Assembly (NCBI RefSeq): GCF_002127325.2 | Contig: NC_035433.2 | Span: 10,454,305 to 10,518,304, forward strand | Direction of reading: 5' to 3' | DNA: 64,000 bases | Origin: Helianthus annuus | Taxonomy: Eukaryota; Streptophyta; Magnoliopsida; Asterales; Asteraceae | Shown: positions 1-11,137 of the stretch, piece by piece | Layout: every line of letters begins with the position of its first letter | Position numbering within the stretch: position 1 is the stretch's first letter | Translations under genes and position numbers: made by a program | Notes under the pieces: model-generated | Told to the model about the DNA's origin: nothing | The model's database searches: none | Seen by the model: the letters and a program-made list of their open reading frames with translations, nothing else

Positions 1-720
1 TGATCCAATCACAATGCTTATATAGGTTACACTGAGTTCAACTGGATACGTCGAAATGTGTGTTTTCATATGGTTAATGCATCATATAATGTTTGGACTA
101 ATCCATTCAATGTTTACGATGTACCCGCACCGCAATGCGGGCGGGTCTTAACCCTAGTTACCCTTATTAACTAATTAGGTTTCCTCTTGGGTGCTTATAT
201 AAGGAGACTTATGTGGAGGCTAAAAGGTTACACACTTAGACATAACCTAATAATCATAACATCATCGACCTCTTCTCCATACCGAATCCCCTATTCGGTT
301 TTCATCACCATCATTAGTCAGCACCCTAAGGAGGAACCTGATCTCACTGGATTCTCCTCTGCACTGTCTGCTGTAACAGGTATGTTTTTATGTTTTCCAT
401 TATGTTTAAACAGAACTGATCCAACATATACAAATAATATGAAATTTTAGAATAAAAGTGTATTTGCAATTTTGCATATCATTATTTTTAATCAAGTGAT
501 TATCAAATTTTGTGAATTTATTGATCGTAATAACTAGTTTAGAAAAATCCCACACATAATATAATCCGACAGGTAAAATTCAATGGATAAGGATGTTCCA
601 CAGACATTGCTGTCAAGATAATGTTATTTTGTCCTAGTTATAATCTTATAGGTGTACAATATTATATATACTTATATCTAGGGTGATTATGAGCTCGTGC
701 TAATCTTGTTTCAAAATCTA
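1..720. other. AT-rich intergenic DNA, no supported gene
   Basis: No conserved domain or splice-bounded exon was recognised. An open frame at 187-450 on the plus strand encodes an 87-residue low-complexity peptide with no recognisable motif, so it is not called as a gene. A degenerate 'aactagttt' plus short inverted repeat near 533-555 resembles the decayed Helitron-type ends seen further right. Confidence 0.5.
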
Positions 721-749
721 TTAGGTTAGTTCCCCGTGTGTTACACGGG
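721..749 (-). mobile_element. Helitron-like 3' terminus (minus strand)
   Basis: On the plus strand 733-749 reads CCCGTGTGTTACACGGG, a 7-bp stem with a 3-nt loop. On the minus strand this hairpin is followed 8 nt later by CTAA and then T. This matches the Helitron 3' end rule (short hairpin, about 8-12 nt, CTRR, T). The same 17-bp hairpin recurs at 8091-8107, supporting one family. The 5' end was not found, so the extent of the element is unknown. Confidence 0.45.
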
Positions 750-1046
750 TTGAACAATCTAAACTATATAATAAATATTTTTTGTAAATGCAAACCAAAG
801 ATGTAGACGTTTATATACCAAATTGACATAAATGAGTTAATATAAAGATGATGTATGTTACTATTTTCAAATTCATCAAAGAAACATGTAATCTTTGAAA
901 ATGATACAAAAATAAACATATTATATTATATAATACTTATTATTGTATTTACGTATTACATTATATTAAATGAGAAATAAAAAGTTACAATTATACGAAA
1001 ATAATTTTAATACAAAAAATATTTACATACTTATTAGATTTGAGAT

Positions 1047-1322
1047 AATTACGATTTTGGCCCATGTGATTATATCATTTTTACCTTATTAGCCCAAAAT
1101 ATAATTTTTTTAACATCGATACCCCCATGGTCTCTATAACTAACTATTTTGACATCTGACTCTAACTAAATCCATTATGATTTTGGCTCCTGTGGTTATA
1201 CTCAGGGTAATGGGTTAAGTTAGACCCAGAGGCCAAAATAGTTAGTTATATAAAGACCATGGGGGGCATAGATGTTAAAAAATCTATTTTTGGCTAATAT
1301 GGTAAAAGTGATATAACCACAG
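1047..1322. mobile_element. MITE-like inverted-repeat element (same family as 38693-38978)
   Basis: The left arm (from 'ttacgattttggcccatgtg') is inverted relative to the right arm that ends in 'gtgatataaccacagg'. Both contain the 'atatcactttta' and 'ttagcccaaaa' blocks found in the well-bounded copy at 38693. The right terminus is truncated compared with that copy and no target duplication is visible. A second partial left-arm sequence (about 1177-1200) suggests internal rearrangement. Non-coding. Confidence 0.55.
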
Positions 1323-1939
1323 GATATTTGAGTGTGTTCCCTTTTCATCAAACGAATTTTAAAATTTATGGTTAGATAATTTATTAAAAAAAGTTTCTTT
1401 AATAAATAATTATGAATTTTTTTCTTGAGGAGATTAAATTAAAATTAAACTAAATAATAATTATCTATAAGAGATTAAACTAAATAATATTTAATAAGAG
1501 GATTATTTATAATTAATTAGAAGAGATTAATTAAACTAAATAATAATTATTCATAAGATACATGGCCTAATATGATGACAAGTGTCTCAAAATTGGTTTC
1601 TTTTATTATATAGTATAGATTTATAAAGCTAGCTTCAGTTCGTCATAATCATATTATCTTTTTAGGATAATATAATCATACTTCAAAAATAAAATAAAAA
1701 TAAGTAATAATATGAATTTAGAATGCATGTGTATTTACATATCATGATTTTAATCACGTGATGATCATTTTTTTAAATTGTAATAACTAGCCTCAGATAT
1801 ACAGACTCCAAAATAATAAAGAAAACATTACAAAATCAAAAAATTTCTTCAATTTGACTCATCAAAGTCAATCATATAAAATTTGTTTTTATCCATAGAA
1901 ACCCTAACACTTGTAGATGTACAATACAAATATAAAAAT

Positions 1940-2232
1940 AAGTTAATTATTGTTTTCGTACTTGTGGTTTGTCAAAAATCACTATTTCAGTCCACCTCGT
2001 AACCATTTCAGTCCCTGTGGTTTCACTTTCATAACAATTTCAATCCCCGTGGTTTCACTTTCGTAACCATTTCAATCCATTTATTGTGTTAGTACAGAGA
2101 CTGAAATGGTTACGAGGTGGACTGAAATGGTTACGAAAGTGAAACCACAGGGACTGAAATCGCAATTTTTAAACTAATGGATTGAAATAGTGATTTTTGA
2201 TAAACCACATGGACGAAAACGGTAATTAACTC
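1940..2232. mobile_element. MULE-type MITE with 9-bp target duplication
   Basis: Terminal inverted repeats of about 50 bp ('aagttaattattgttttcgt' on the left; its imperfect reverse complement on the right ends 'gtaattaactc'). The element is flanked by TATAAAAAT at 1931-1939 and again at 2233-2241, a perfect 9-bp direct repeat. A 9-bp target duplication with long inverted repeats is the hallmark of Mutator-like elements. The interior is a long imperfect palindrome with no coding capacity. Confidence 0.75.
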
Positions 2233-2257
2233 TATAAAAATTTTGGTTTGTTAGTAA

Positions 2258-2390
2258 CTAGTTTAAGATCCCATGTGTTACACATATAAGATCTGTTTTT
2301 CATCCACAGAAACCCTAACACTTATAGGTGTACAATACAAATATAATAATTTTGGTTTGTTAGTAACTAGTTTATGATCTCATGTGTGTT
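2258..2390 (-). mobile_element. Two Helitron-like 3' ends in tandem (minus strand)
   Basis: Two copies of 'ttttggtttgttagtaactag' (about 2241 and 2351) are each followed by a small hairpin: ATGTG TTA CACAT at 2273-2285, and a degenerate 'atgtgtgttacacggg' near 2381. Read on the minus strand, each hairpin lies 10-12 nt before CTAG then T. The sequence between them ('aaaccctaacacttataggtg') recurs near 1900, so this looks like stacked, decayed ends of one family. Bodies and 5' ends were not identified. Confidence 0.4.
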
Positions 2391-3790
2391 ACACGGGTTG
2401 TATACAGAAAATACTTCTTAAAAATTTATTGATTTAATAAATTACACATAGATGTAGATGCTACTATACTCACAATTGGTTCCCATGTTACAATTATTAA
2501 CATATTTTAACACTTTCATCCTTTAACACGAAGTGGTTTCTCATTAACAAATAAATACGAAAAAAATCATAGGTCGTTTTATATAATATATTTTACTTTA
2601 TATAATATATAATATAACTCATTTTACAATAATAGGAAATGACACATTAAATATAGAAAAAAGGTTAAATTGCAATATACAAGTTTTTTTTGTTCTTTAT
2701 TCATGTTGTGAGATTTGAAGTATTGAACCTAAGACCTTCAAATCTAAGTGTATCTAAAGGCTTTTATCTTTGTCAATAGGCCACAAACCTCATTGGTAAT
2801 TACAATATACAAGTAACAAACATATAAGGAATCTATAAATCTCTAAATATTTCTTTATAACCCACATTTTTCGTCTTATTTGTAACATTTTTCATATTTA
2901 GCTAATGTTAATAACTTGACTTTATGTCTTCTTTTATTTTTATTTGTCACATACAACTGCCAATGAGCAAAAATCAATTCTTTTTATTACAAACCAACCT
3001 TTGTAGTGATTATGTTTGACTTTTGTTAATAATCATTTGCTAAACATTAAATCGTTAGTTTATTTATAAGCTATGCAAACATTTTAAATACATAAATGAT
3101 TTTCATTTATCATTCAAGATTTCATTAAAAACTAATAACAATACACAAAAGGTAATAATTATTATATTGATTTATAAGGTTGTTTCTTTACATGAATTCG
3201 TTGATAATGATATTCGATTTTAGCCCCAAATCAAACCAAACTCGTGATTATAGAGATCAATAAATCAAGTTATTAATGCCAGTCATTATCTATACTATAT
3301 GATAATACATATAAGGATGATAAGAAGGTAACTTAACTTATTTTTAAGACTTTAAGTCATTACAAGTTTTAATACATCTGGTAGAATCCTTTAAAGCTAA
3401 ATATTCCTAGCACATACAATTTTCTCCATGAATCTTAAATGATCATAACTTTTTTATACGCTAATATTTTTTTATAATTTTTTACCAAAAAAAACACGCA
3501 TTGTATTCTCTTTAACTTGAATATGACATTACTATAGTTTTTTTAATTGTAAGAAAACTAGTACGTTACATAATTATATATAATTACGTGATCACACTCT
3601 TTAGTCTTTACCAGCACCTTTGCCAGTGTGTTTGTTCACCACCGCATTGCATGAACACCCCTCCCTTTAGTTTAAAATGTATTATTTCCAATTTTCATAC
3701 ATTTTTTTTTTTGGAATGGCATCAAATTTTCGAACATAAATAACGTTTTGAACCTTAAATAGTAATTAAAAAATCATTAATCAATATATT
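2391..3790. other. AT-rich intergenic DNA, nothing recognised
   Basis: Long AT-rich stretch with scattered short runs of A and T. No open frame of convincing length, no domain, no clear inverted repeat. Confidence 0.5.
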
Positions 3791-3794
3791 TCCA

Positions 3795-4190
3795 CTAAAA
3801 AGCAATTTATTCATGAATTGGCCGATAGCACTCTCAATTTGTACCACAACATTCTCAACTTTCAACTTATTTTCCCTAGCACTCCCAAACTAACTGAACC
3901 CTAACCCGGTTAGCTAACGTCAGATGCCACATCATAAAACAAATGCCACATCAACAAAAAAAGCCACATCAGATGCATCAGATTTCACGTCAGCAAAAGG
4001 TGTCATGTCAACAAAATTGCCACGCCAGCAAAAACCGCCACGTCATATGCCACATCCACAAAAAAAAAAAAAAAAAAAAAAAAAAAACTAATTGGGTTAG
4101 AGTTCACTTGGTTTAGGAGTGCGAGAGGAAAATAAGTCGAAAGTTGACAGGATTATCGGGCCAATTGGTGAAAGTTGGGATTATTATCCC
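3795..4190. mobile_element. MITE-like inverted-repeat element in the WRKY promoter, with internal CCACRTC repeats and poly(A)
   Basis: The left arm ('gaattggccgatagcactct' then 'caactttcaacttattttcc' and 'gaaccctaacc') is inverted in the right arm ('gggttagagttc', then 'ggaaaataagtcgaaagttg' and 'cgggccaattgg'). The middle (3920-4058) holds at least eight loosely spaced 'gccacatca/gccacgtca' words followed by about 28 A. It ends roughly 290 bp before the WRKY start codon, so it forms part of that promoter. The CACGTC/CACGTCA words resemble bZIP/ABRE-type sites by sequence only. Exact termini and target duplication were not resolved. Confidence 0.55.
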
Positions 4191-4337
4191 TTTATTATTT
4201 AATTAAAACACATGCTTATGGGAACATATGCAACTTCCATTTCTTGATCATGACAACCATAACCCTTCAATGGAATCCACCTTAGCAACATAATCACTCA
4301 CCCTACTCATTTATCCCCAATTTTCACTCAATTTCAC

Positions 4338-4344
4338 TATAAAT
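4338..4344 (+). promoter_or_regulatory. TATA box of the WRKY gene
   Basis: TATAAAT in the context 'cactataaatttcacc', about 130 bp upstream of the ATG at 4476. It is followed by a pyrimidine-rich leader, typical of plant core promoters. It fits the gene's strand and spacing; no mapped start site is available. Confidence 0.6.
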
Positions 4345-4475
4345 TTCACCCAAATTCAATCTTTACACACTTAACAACATACCCTTTTCTTCAATTATCA
4401 CATCCCAACTTCTACTCTTTCAATTCTTCACCTCTGTTTTTCAATTCTGAGCTATCAAAATCAGAATCCTTCAAC

Positions 4476-6257
4476 ATGCAAGAGGTTGAATCAGCTAACA
4501 AAGATGCTACACAACGTTTCAACAGAATCATTAATCTATTATCCCAACCCCATGATCATATTCCACACAAAACTCTAATTGAAAAAACAGGGGATGTTGT
4601 GATCGCATTCAAACGAGTCGTATCGCTTCTTGATCGAGATTTAAGTCGTTCTAGAGTGAGAAAAGGCTTCAAATTTCAAACCCCATTTCCTCAGAACATG
4701 TTTTTAGATCAAGATCATCAAGTTATGAGTTCAAATTTTGGTAAATTGACACAAGTTTCCCAAAATGCCCCTTCCCCTGTTTCTAGTTGTCAGTTTCTGA
4801 CACCCCAACAGGGTCAGATGATGATGTATCATAAGGGAAATGGTGGGTTTAGTTTGAATTTCAGTAGTTCTGCTTGTTCGCCTTCGGTTTCGTTGAGTAA
4901 GTCTTTTGTTTCGTCGTTGAGTGTTGAAGGGAGTTCTTTGAATTTGATCGGGTCGTCGCGGTTAAGTGATCAAGAAATGTTTCAACACAAGAAGAGGTGT
5001 TCAGGTGGTAGATGTCACTGCTCCAAGAAGAGGTTTATGTCTAATTGTTCATAATCTTGAATTGAAACTGGGTTCGGGGTTAAAACAGGTCCTTTTTGGT
5101 TTGGGTTAAAACGGGCCGTTTTTGGTACTTAATACGGGTCGGGTCGAATTGGTCCAAAATGTTTTTTGTCCAAATAATTTATGACTTTTGTAAACATTTT
5201 TTTGTGCATTATACGGCTTCAATTTATTTATTTATTTATTTAATAATCTAGTATGTTAAATAAAATGACTACTTTGATCATGTTTGACATGTTTCTTTTC
5301 AAGCTTATGATTTTATATGTTTGAACCGTTAGAGATAAAACATGCAGTGCCTGCTTAAAGTTTGACTCAATTGGACAATTACGCATTCGTTTTGCCTTGT
5401 TGTAAGATCCGTGCGTTAAACTACACGGATCACTTCCAAGATCAAGTAAAAAATGCTAAAGTTTGTTTTTTTTTTTTGTTTGGTTAAATAGAAGACATAG
5501 GATTCAGAGATCGATCAAAGTTCCTGCTATCAGTAATAAGCTAGCAGATATCCCACCCGATGAGTATTCTTGGAGGAAGTATGGCCAGAAGCCCATCAAG
5601 GGTTCACCTCATCCTAGGTACTTACACTCGTCTGTTTGTCAAATGTCTAATATACCCTTTTTCGACAAAGGATATATTAAAGTAATCTTGTGGGTGCACT
5701 TAAATAGGTTAACTTCACCTATAATGAGATTGATAGATAAATATGTAATCTTGATAGTAAAATAATCCAAATGTGGATATATGACACATAGCTAGTGTTC
5801 TACTTAAATAGGTTAACTTCACCTATATTAATTACTTGTTTTTTTACGTGTTTAGTTGTGTTTGGATATGCGTTTTGAAAGTAATTGTTGTGACTTTAGA
5901 ATTCAGAATGAAATAATGATATAATCTAAAGATTCTACGTTGAATCTTTTTATTTCTTATTTTGACATCAAGCTTTAATATTTTACCTATGTTTTATTAG
6001 GGATTTTATTTATTCACATTCTATATTGAAAAAAACCATAAACTAGAGATATAAACTTACCAACATATCTGTTTTTTTTTTTAATTTTTTTTTTGTTTTG
6101 TTGTGAAAATAGAGGATACTATAGATGTAGCAGTTTCAGAGGTTGTCCTGCAAGAAAAAAGGTGGAGAGATGTTTGGTTGATTTTGGAATGCTTATTGTG
6201 ACATATGAGGGTGAGCATAACCACCCTTTATTACCTTTTCAATCTCCAAACACATAA
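4476..6257 (+). CDS. WRKY transcription factor, group IId (three exons)
   Basis: DNA-binding transcription factor expected in the nucleus, binding W-boxes (TTGAC). Inferred exons are 4476-5032, 5492-5617 and 6113-6257, all with GT-AG introns and all splicing in phase 2, giving about 275 residues. The N-terminal block '[17 protein letters not shown]' matches the conserved group IId region linked to calmodulin binding, although the usual GHARFRR end is replaced by [11 protein letters not shown] Cys/His-rich zinc cluster ([10 protein letters not shown]) precedes the WRKY domain. The domain has WRKYGQK intact and a C-X5-C-X23-H-X1-H finger (first Cys in GYYRC, last His pair in EGEHNH). The intron inside the domain, just before GYYRC, is the conserved group position. 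The N-terminus resembles the WRKY21/39/74 branch. A frame running to 5054 is a read-through into intron 1, not the true end. The C-terminus after HNHP is short. No internal stop is seen, so the gene is probably functional. Confidence 0.9.
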
Positions 6258-6395
6258 AATAAGCTTGCTTTAATGGGTTGAAGCCCACTGGCCCGGTCCG
6301 GCCCATCTCGACCCAATACAGGGGTATCTTCTATAACTCTGGCTCTTCATGTGTATATTTTAATAGAAGTTTGTGAATATAAATAAAGCAAAGAG

Positions 6396-6741
6396 TTAGA
6401 TGTCATTTTAGTCCCTGTAATTGGGGTCATTTTGACAGTTTAGTCTAAAGGTTTGAAACGTCACCATTTTAGTCCAAATAGTTTCAAACGTCGTCATTTT
6501 AGTCCACTGGGTTAACTTCATCCATTTTTATGTTAACGAAAAGGGCAATTCGGTCATTTTATATGTTATTCTGTTAACTAGAAGGGCAATACAGCCATAT
6601 AAAATGACCGAATTGCCCTTCTCATTAAAAGAAAAAATGGACGAAGTTAACTCAGTGGACTAAAATGGCAACGTTTGAAACTATTTGGACTAAAATGACA
6701 ACGTTTCAAACCTTCAGACTAAACTGACAAAATGGCCAAAC
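6396..6741. mobile_element. MITE-like inverted-repeat element downstream of WRKY
   Basis: The left arm 'ggtcattttgacagtttagt' plus 'aggtttgaaacg' plus 'cattttagtcca' is inverted in the right arm ending 'agactaaactgacaaaatgg'. The centre has 'aagggcaattcggtcatttt' and its inverse. The whole element can fold into one long hairpin. A related half element is at 40565-40690. It lies about 140 bp after the WRKY stop codon and could form part of the 3' region of that transcript. No clear target duplication was found. Confidence 0.6.
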
Positions 6742-6949
6742 CATATCATGACCGCTTGATAGATTTGTAGTTGTTGAATAAGGATAAAATGTTGTTAAAA
6801 TGCTTACTTGATCTTAAATCATTTTGTTTAAAAAATATATTTTGTATAACAATAATATTTGGCAAGTATAGCAAATACACTAACTGGTTATAAAATTGAA
6901 ATAACGGAAAAATGTTTTTATTACAATTTATAACCATTTTAACTTAAAA

Positions 6950-8060
6950 TTTTGCCTAACTAGTAGTAGTCATCTGATAGATTCTTTAAAACATAAATAT
7001 ATGACCGTTTAAAATGGTTGCACATTTATTTATAAAAGTACATCCAATCAAACCAAGACACCTCAACCCAAAACGAACATATCATGGTTGGCCATAACCT
7101 TGAGAATTCGTCATTGGCTGCATAGCTTTCTTCAGATAGTCCTAAAAATTTTTATGCACGTGTGAAATTATTTAGTTGGTTGTGTGATTTTCTCTAGGGA
7201 GTGCAAAAAATATAAATTGTGTGGGCATATGACGTTATTTAACTTATTTGGTTGGTTTCGTCTATGGCTACTTACACATTTTCACTCGTTAGTGCAAAAA
7301 AACATGATTATAGACGTGCATGATTTTTGTTTTTTTGGCACATGTGAAACTCTATTTACATAAACCTCATAGAAAGCCGTTAGTTAGACTGTTAATTCAT
7401 TTAAAAAAATTCTAATTACATAAACCTTATAGAAATTAGTTAGACCGTTAAATGATGATCATTTTTACTGAAAATTTTGCCTAACTGCTCATTTGATTGT
7501 ATATTCTTTAAAACATAATGACATGACCGTTTAAGATAGAGATAATTACCCATTTATTTATAAAATACATTCAATCAAAGCATGACACCTCAATCCAAAA
7601 CGAAAATATCATGGTTTGGGGCCATAACCTTGAGAAGTCGTCATTGGTTGTGTAGCTTTCTTTTGATGTTCCTAAAAAATGTGAATTTTATGCACGCGTG
7701 ACATTATTTAGTTGGTTGTGTGATTTCCTTTGGGAGTGCAAAAAACATAAATTGTGTGGGCATGTGATACTATTTAACTTATTTGGTTGGTTTCGTCTAT
7801 GGCTACTTACACATTTTTACTCATGAGTGCAAAAAAATGATTATAGACGTGCATGATTTTTGTTTTTAGACATATGTGAAATTCTAATTACATAAATCTC
7901 ATAGAAAGTGGTTAGTTAGACTATTAATTCATTTAAAATATTATTATTAGATAAATCTTATTGAAAGTCGTTAGTTAAATTGTTAAATTATTTTAAAATT
8001 TAGTCAAATCATTATTCAGATCGATTACTTCTTTTAAATGGTCATCTTATGATTTTCACT
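6950..8060. repeat. Degenerate tandem duplication, period about 525 bp
   Basis: A first copy (about 6950-7470) and a second (about 7475-8000) share ordered blocks: 'ttttgcctaact', 'tctttaaaacataa', 'atgaccgttta', 'gccataaccttgagaa', 'cgtcattgg', 'gttggttgtgtgatttt', 'ttggttggtttcgtctatgg' and 'cttacacattttt'. Both copies are AT-rich with no coding potential. The divergence visible by eye indicates an old duplication. Confidence 0.7.
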
Positions 8061-8078
8061 GAATCAATATATTAACTA

Positions 8079-8107
8079 CTAGTTTAAGTACCCGTGTGTT
8101 ACACGGG
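8079..8107 (-). mobile_element. Helitron-like 3' terminus (minus strand)
   Basis: On the minus strand the hairpin CCCGTGTAACACACGGG (plus 8091-8107, 7-bp stem) is followed 8 nt later by CTAG (plus 8079-8082) and then T. This fits the Helitron 3' end. The hairpin is identical to that at 733-749. Any body would extend to the right, but it is now interrupted by the MITE at 8133 and the copia element at 8755; no 5' TC terminus was found. Confidence 0.5.
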
Positions 8108-8132
8108 TGATCTCAAAGTAAATTATATTATA

Positions 8133-8564
8133 GAGTAAACATCCAAAATGGTCCCTGAGGTCTGGTCACTTTTGACACTTTATTTCAAAATTCAAACCTT
8201 TTGAATTTGGATCCCCGTGGTTTCAATTTTGTTGTCATTTTCATCCAAAACCAAAATCTGTTCAGATTTTTCAGTTAATATCCAGTTTTTTTTTTTGTCT
8301 TTTTCCTCTCTTTTAATGAAGGGCAAAATGGTCATATTTTTTTAATTTGTTATAATAAAATATTAAAAGACCATTTTGGCCTTGATTAAAAGGGAGGAAA
8401 AAGAAAAAAAAATGGATGTTAATTGCACAATCTAACCAGATTTTGATTTTGAATGAAAATGGCAACAAAATTGAAACAAGAAGGACCTAGATTCAAAAGG
8501 TTTGAATATTGGACTAAAGTGGCAAAAGTGACCAAACCTCAGAGACCATTTTGGCAGTTTACTC
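8133..8564. mobile_element. MULE-type MITE with near-perfect 9-bp target duplication
   Basis: The inverted termini start GAGTAAAC and continue with '(a/t)ccaaaatggtc(c/t)ctgagg'. The arms extend well over 100 bp, so the element folds back on itself. Flanks are TATATTATA on the left and TATATTACA on the right, a 9-bp repeat with one mismatch. The GAGTAAA terminus is shared with the element at 38693-38978, suggesting related Mutator-type families. Non-coding. Confidence 0.7.
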
Positions 8565-8754
8565 TATATTACAATATATAACAATGTTGATAAATCCTGA
8601 ATCACACAAGATTATTACCCTTTTGTTGGATCCAAAATAAATGAGGACTACGTAGTTTTGTTACGTTGTGACGATCTTCGCATGTTGCAATCAAAACCAA
8701 AAGATAAGATCTAAGACATGTTAAAAAAAAGACTTTGGATACAAAAGATAGTAC

Positions 8755-8924
8755 TGTTATAAAAGCAGATATACAAACTCCACCAAATAACTGCTTTGGG
8801 CAGTTACACAATAACTGTCTTAGAAGTTATTATCTACATTTATTGTTTACACTTGTATATGTATGGATGAACATATGTGAAGAAGATGGCAAATTCAATA
8901 CTGAATTCCATTTTGTTTATATCA
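8755..8924 (+). repeat. 5' LTR of the copia element
   Basis: A 170-bp LTR beginning TGTTATAAAAGCAG and ending TTTATATCA. 'TTATAAAAG' at the very start could act as a TATA element. Just downstream, 'cgttatcagcacgatactc' (8925-) is in the position of the primer binding site. It shares only the TATCAG core with the initiator-Met tRNA complement TGGTATCAGAGC, so the priming tRNA is uncertain. Confidence 0.9.
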
Positions 8925-10370
8925 CGTTATCAGCACGATACTCTAACCAACTTAGACTGATCGGAAATCTGAAATCAATCACAAAGAATTTTGTAGATGT
9001 TTCCCGTCGCCGGCAACAACACATATTCACCGGACTCTATTTTTGTGATTTTAGAAACTATTCTGTTCAACCATATCCAGGTACATATCATCACAGTCTC
9101 AACTAAGTGTTCATTATGTTTCAATTTTTTTTTCTTTTTACAGTTTTGAGTTTCTAAAGGATGATTCGCATAATTAAATTTTACAAATGAGTATTAGAAA
9201 AGTAGAATTTTATACATATATGCTCTCTATGGTGGTCATTTTTCACAAAAAGGATCCACCCATTTTTCGAATACCTTTCAAATTGGATTTTAATTCTCAT
9301 CCTTTGGAACAAAATAAAAAAAAAAAAAAATTCGATCTAGAAACTAGATTATTCAATTCAGATTTTTTTTCTTCTTGATTTTAGAACTAGGAATATCTTT
9401 TGATTTGTATATACAGAAACACATATTATGAACTGATACAACCACTAACGAGTTGATATACAATTAAATTAGATTTTGTTTTCTCAAACACACAGACGGT
9501 TCCTACCGTCACACATTGCAATCTTACCCGAAAACCTTCCTCCGGCGGTCAACCGACGCTGCGCACCACCGAAACCGTCATTCACCGGAAACCGTCATCT
9601 CGTTTGATCAACACTATGAAACCCCCTCTCTTGCGTTTTCAAGCACGTTACACCATCGCTGCCGGTGTCATTCGTCCCGATCAAACCCGTGGAAACAACC
9701 ATCATTTTCTTTTGTTCCGTTCTATGTTGCTTCGCCGCCGTGCATCATCAGTTCCCCACCGCCTCTTTTTCTTTCGATATAAATTTCAATACCAGATAAA
9801 GGGTTTTTGGGGATTGTGTAAATACCAGGTTTTGTTTTTCCTGTGTGCCAAATTTATATTTTATTATATATATATTGTTTTTGAAACAAGAAATTGTATA
9901 AAGATGTTACAACTTTTTAACCACAAAGTACAAGTCGTGATATGATATGTTTCTGGTAATAGTAATATCCGCTCTGGAAAAAGGTTTTAAAAAGATTCAA
10001 ATGACATAATTTTTTCCAGATCTGGATCAACTTAGTACCAAGAAACATACAAGTCCTAAAGCCTGGGTTACAAGTGGATAAGAGCTATTAATCTGTATGA
10101 ATTTTTTTTTTGATCTGGATACATGATGCGTGTGTGGGACTGTTACAACCTCCATATGTTTTCTCTATTTTTCCCCCACCAAACAAATTTGAAATTTTAA
10201 TATCTCCAGTTTGCACAATAAATATACAAAGTGCAATTATAATAGCAATGTATTCGTGTATATAAAGATCATCTATTATTACAACTTATAAATATATATA
10301 TATGAACCCGAAGTTCTTCTATATTACACATTGGCTTGTTTTAAATGCATGAATTTTTCCTTCGTAGATT

Positions 10371-10401
<31 letters not shown>

Positions 10402-10406
10402 CAAAG
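8925..10406 (+). other. Long untranslated leader of the copia element
   Basis: About 1.5 kb between the 5' LTR and gag. It includes a GC-richer, CCG-rich patch (9490-9775) unlike the flanking DNA ('ccggcggtcaaccgacgctg'), which might be captured sequence. It ends in a (TA)n run (about 10373-10400) that directly abuts gag. No domain was recognised in its open frames. Confidence 0.6.
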
Positions 10407-10958
10407 TTGTCAAAATTTGAATTCACCGCACTTGACATCTCGGGTAACAACTATCTCTCGTGGACTCTTGATGCTAAAACTCATCTAGAAGCAAAGAATC
10501 TAGGGGAGACGATCATTGATGGGAATAAAACCTCCCTTCAAGAAAAAGCTAAAGTTATGGCATTCCTTCGTCATCATCTTGATGTAGACCTGAAGAGGGA
10601 ATACCTTACTGTAAAGGGTCCCCTCGAGTTATGGAAAATCATTCAAGAACATTTTGACCACCTGAAGTTGGTCTTACTCTCTAAAACTCGCTACAAGTGG
10701 GTTCATTTAAAGCTACGAGACCATAGGACTGTTAGTGAGTACAACTATGCTCTTCTTCGCATCACCTCTGAGCTTAAATTATGTGGTGAACAAATCACCG
10801 ACAAAGACATGATTGAGCAAACTATCTCAACGTTCCATTTATCTAACATGCTCCTGGCGCAGCAGCACAGGGAACGTAATTTTACAAAATATTCTAAGCT
10901 CATATCATGTTTGTTGGTCGTGGAACAAAACAACAAGCTCATACTACAAAATCTTTAA
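10407..10958 (+). pseudogene. copia gag fragment (capsid-like, no zinc knuckle)
   Basis: Encodes a gag capsid-like region of the copia UBN2/DUF4219 type: 'LDISGNNYLSWTLDAKTHLE' near the start, then 'LWKIIQEHFDH' and 'KYSKLISCLLVVEQNN' near the end. The frame opens at a TTG where relatives have ATG, immediately after the (TA)n run, so the authentic start appears lost. It stops after about 183 residues, before any CX2CX4HX4C zinc knuckle or Arg/Gly-rich nucleocapsid tail. The following 180 bp ends in 'ttattatttccag' just before the protease part, resembling an intron acceptor. Confidence 0.8.
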
Positions 10959-11137
10959 ATGCGCATTATGTGATGCTTGGATTTTATTTCAACTCTTGTG
11001 GTATTTTATGTTTTTGAACTATTGGTATGTTTCATTTAAAACCTAGTGATGTTTGATTTATAGTTGCATGATGTTTTTATCATGCTCAAACATGCAATTT
11101 CTTATACTTAACGTGTTTTATTATTTCCAGAAGAAAT

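Noticed and set aside
187..450. 87-codon open frame near the left edge
   Set aside because: No domain, biased composition and no splice or promoter context beyond a weak TATA-like word; chance frame in AT-rich DNA.
4476..5054. Single-exon WRKY protein ending at 5054
   Set aside because: The last residues come from reading into intron 1 past a good donor at 5033; exons 2 and 3 complete the domain in frame.
8735..9106. 123-codon frame across the copia 5' LTR
   Set aside because: It spans the LTR and primer region and its first part is repeated in the 3' LTR; not a gene.
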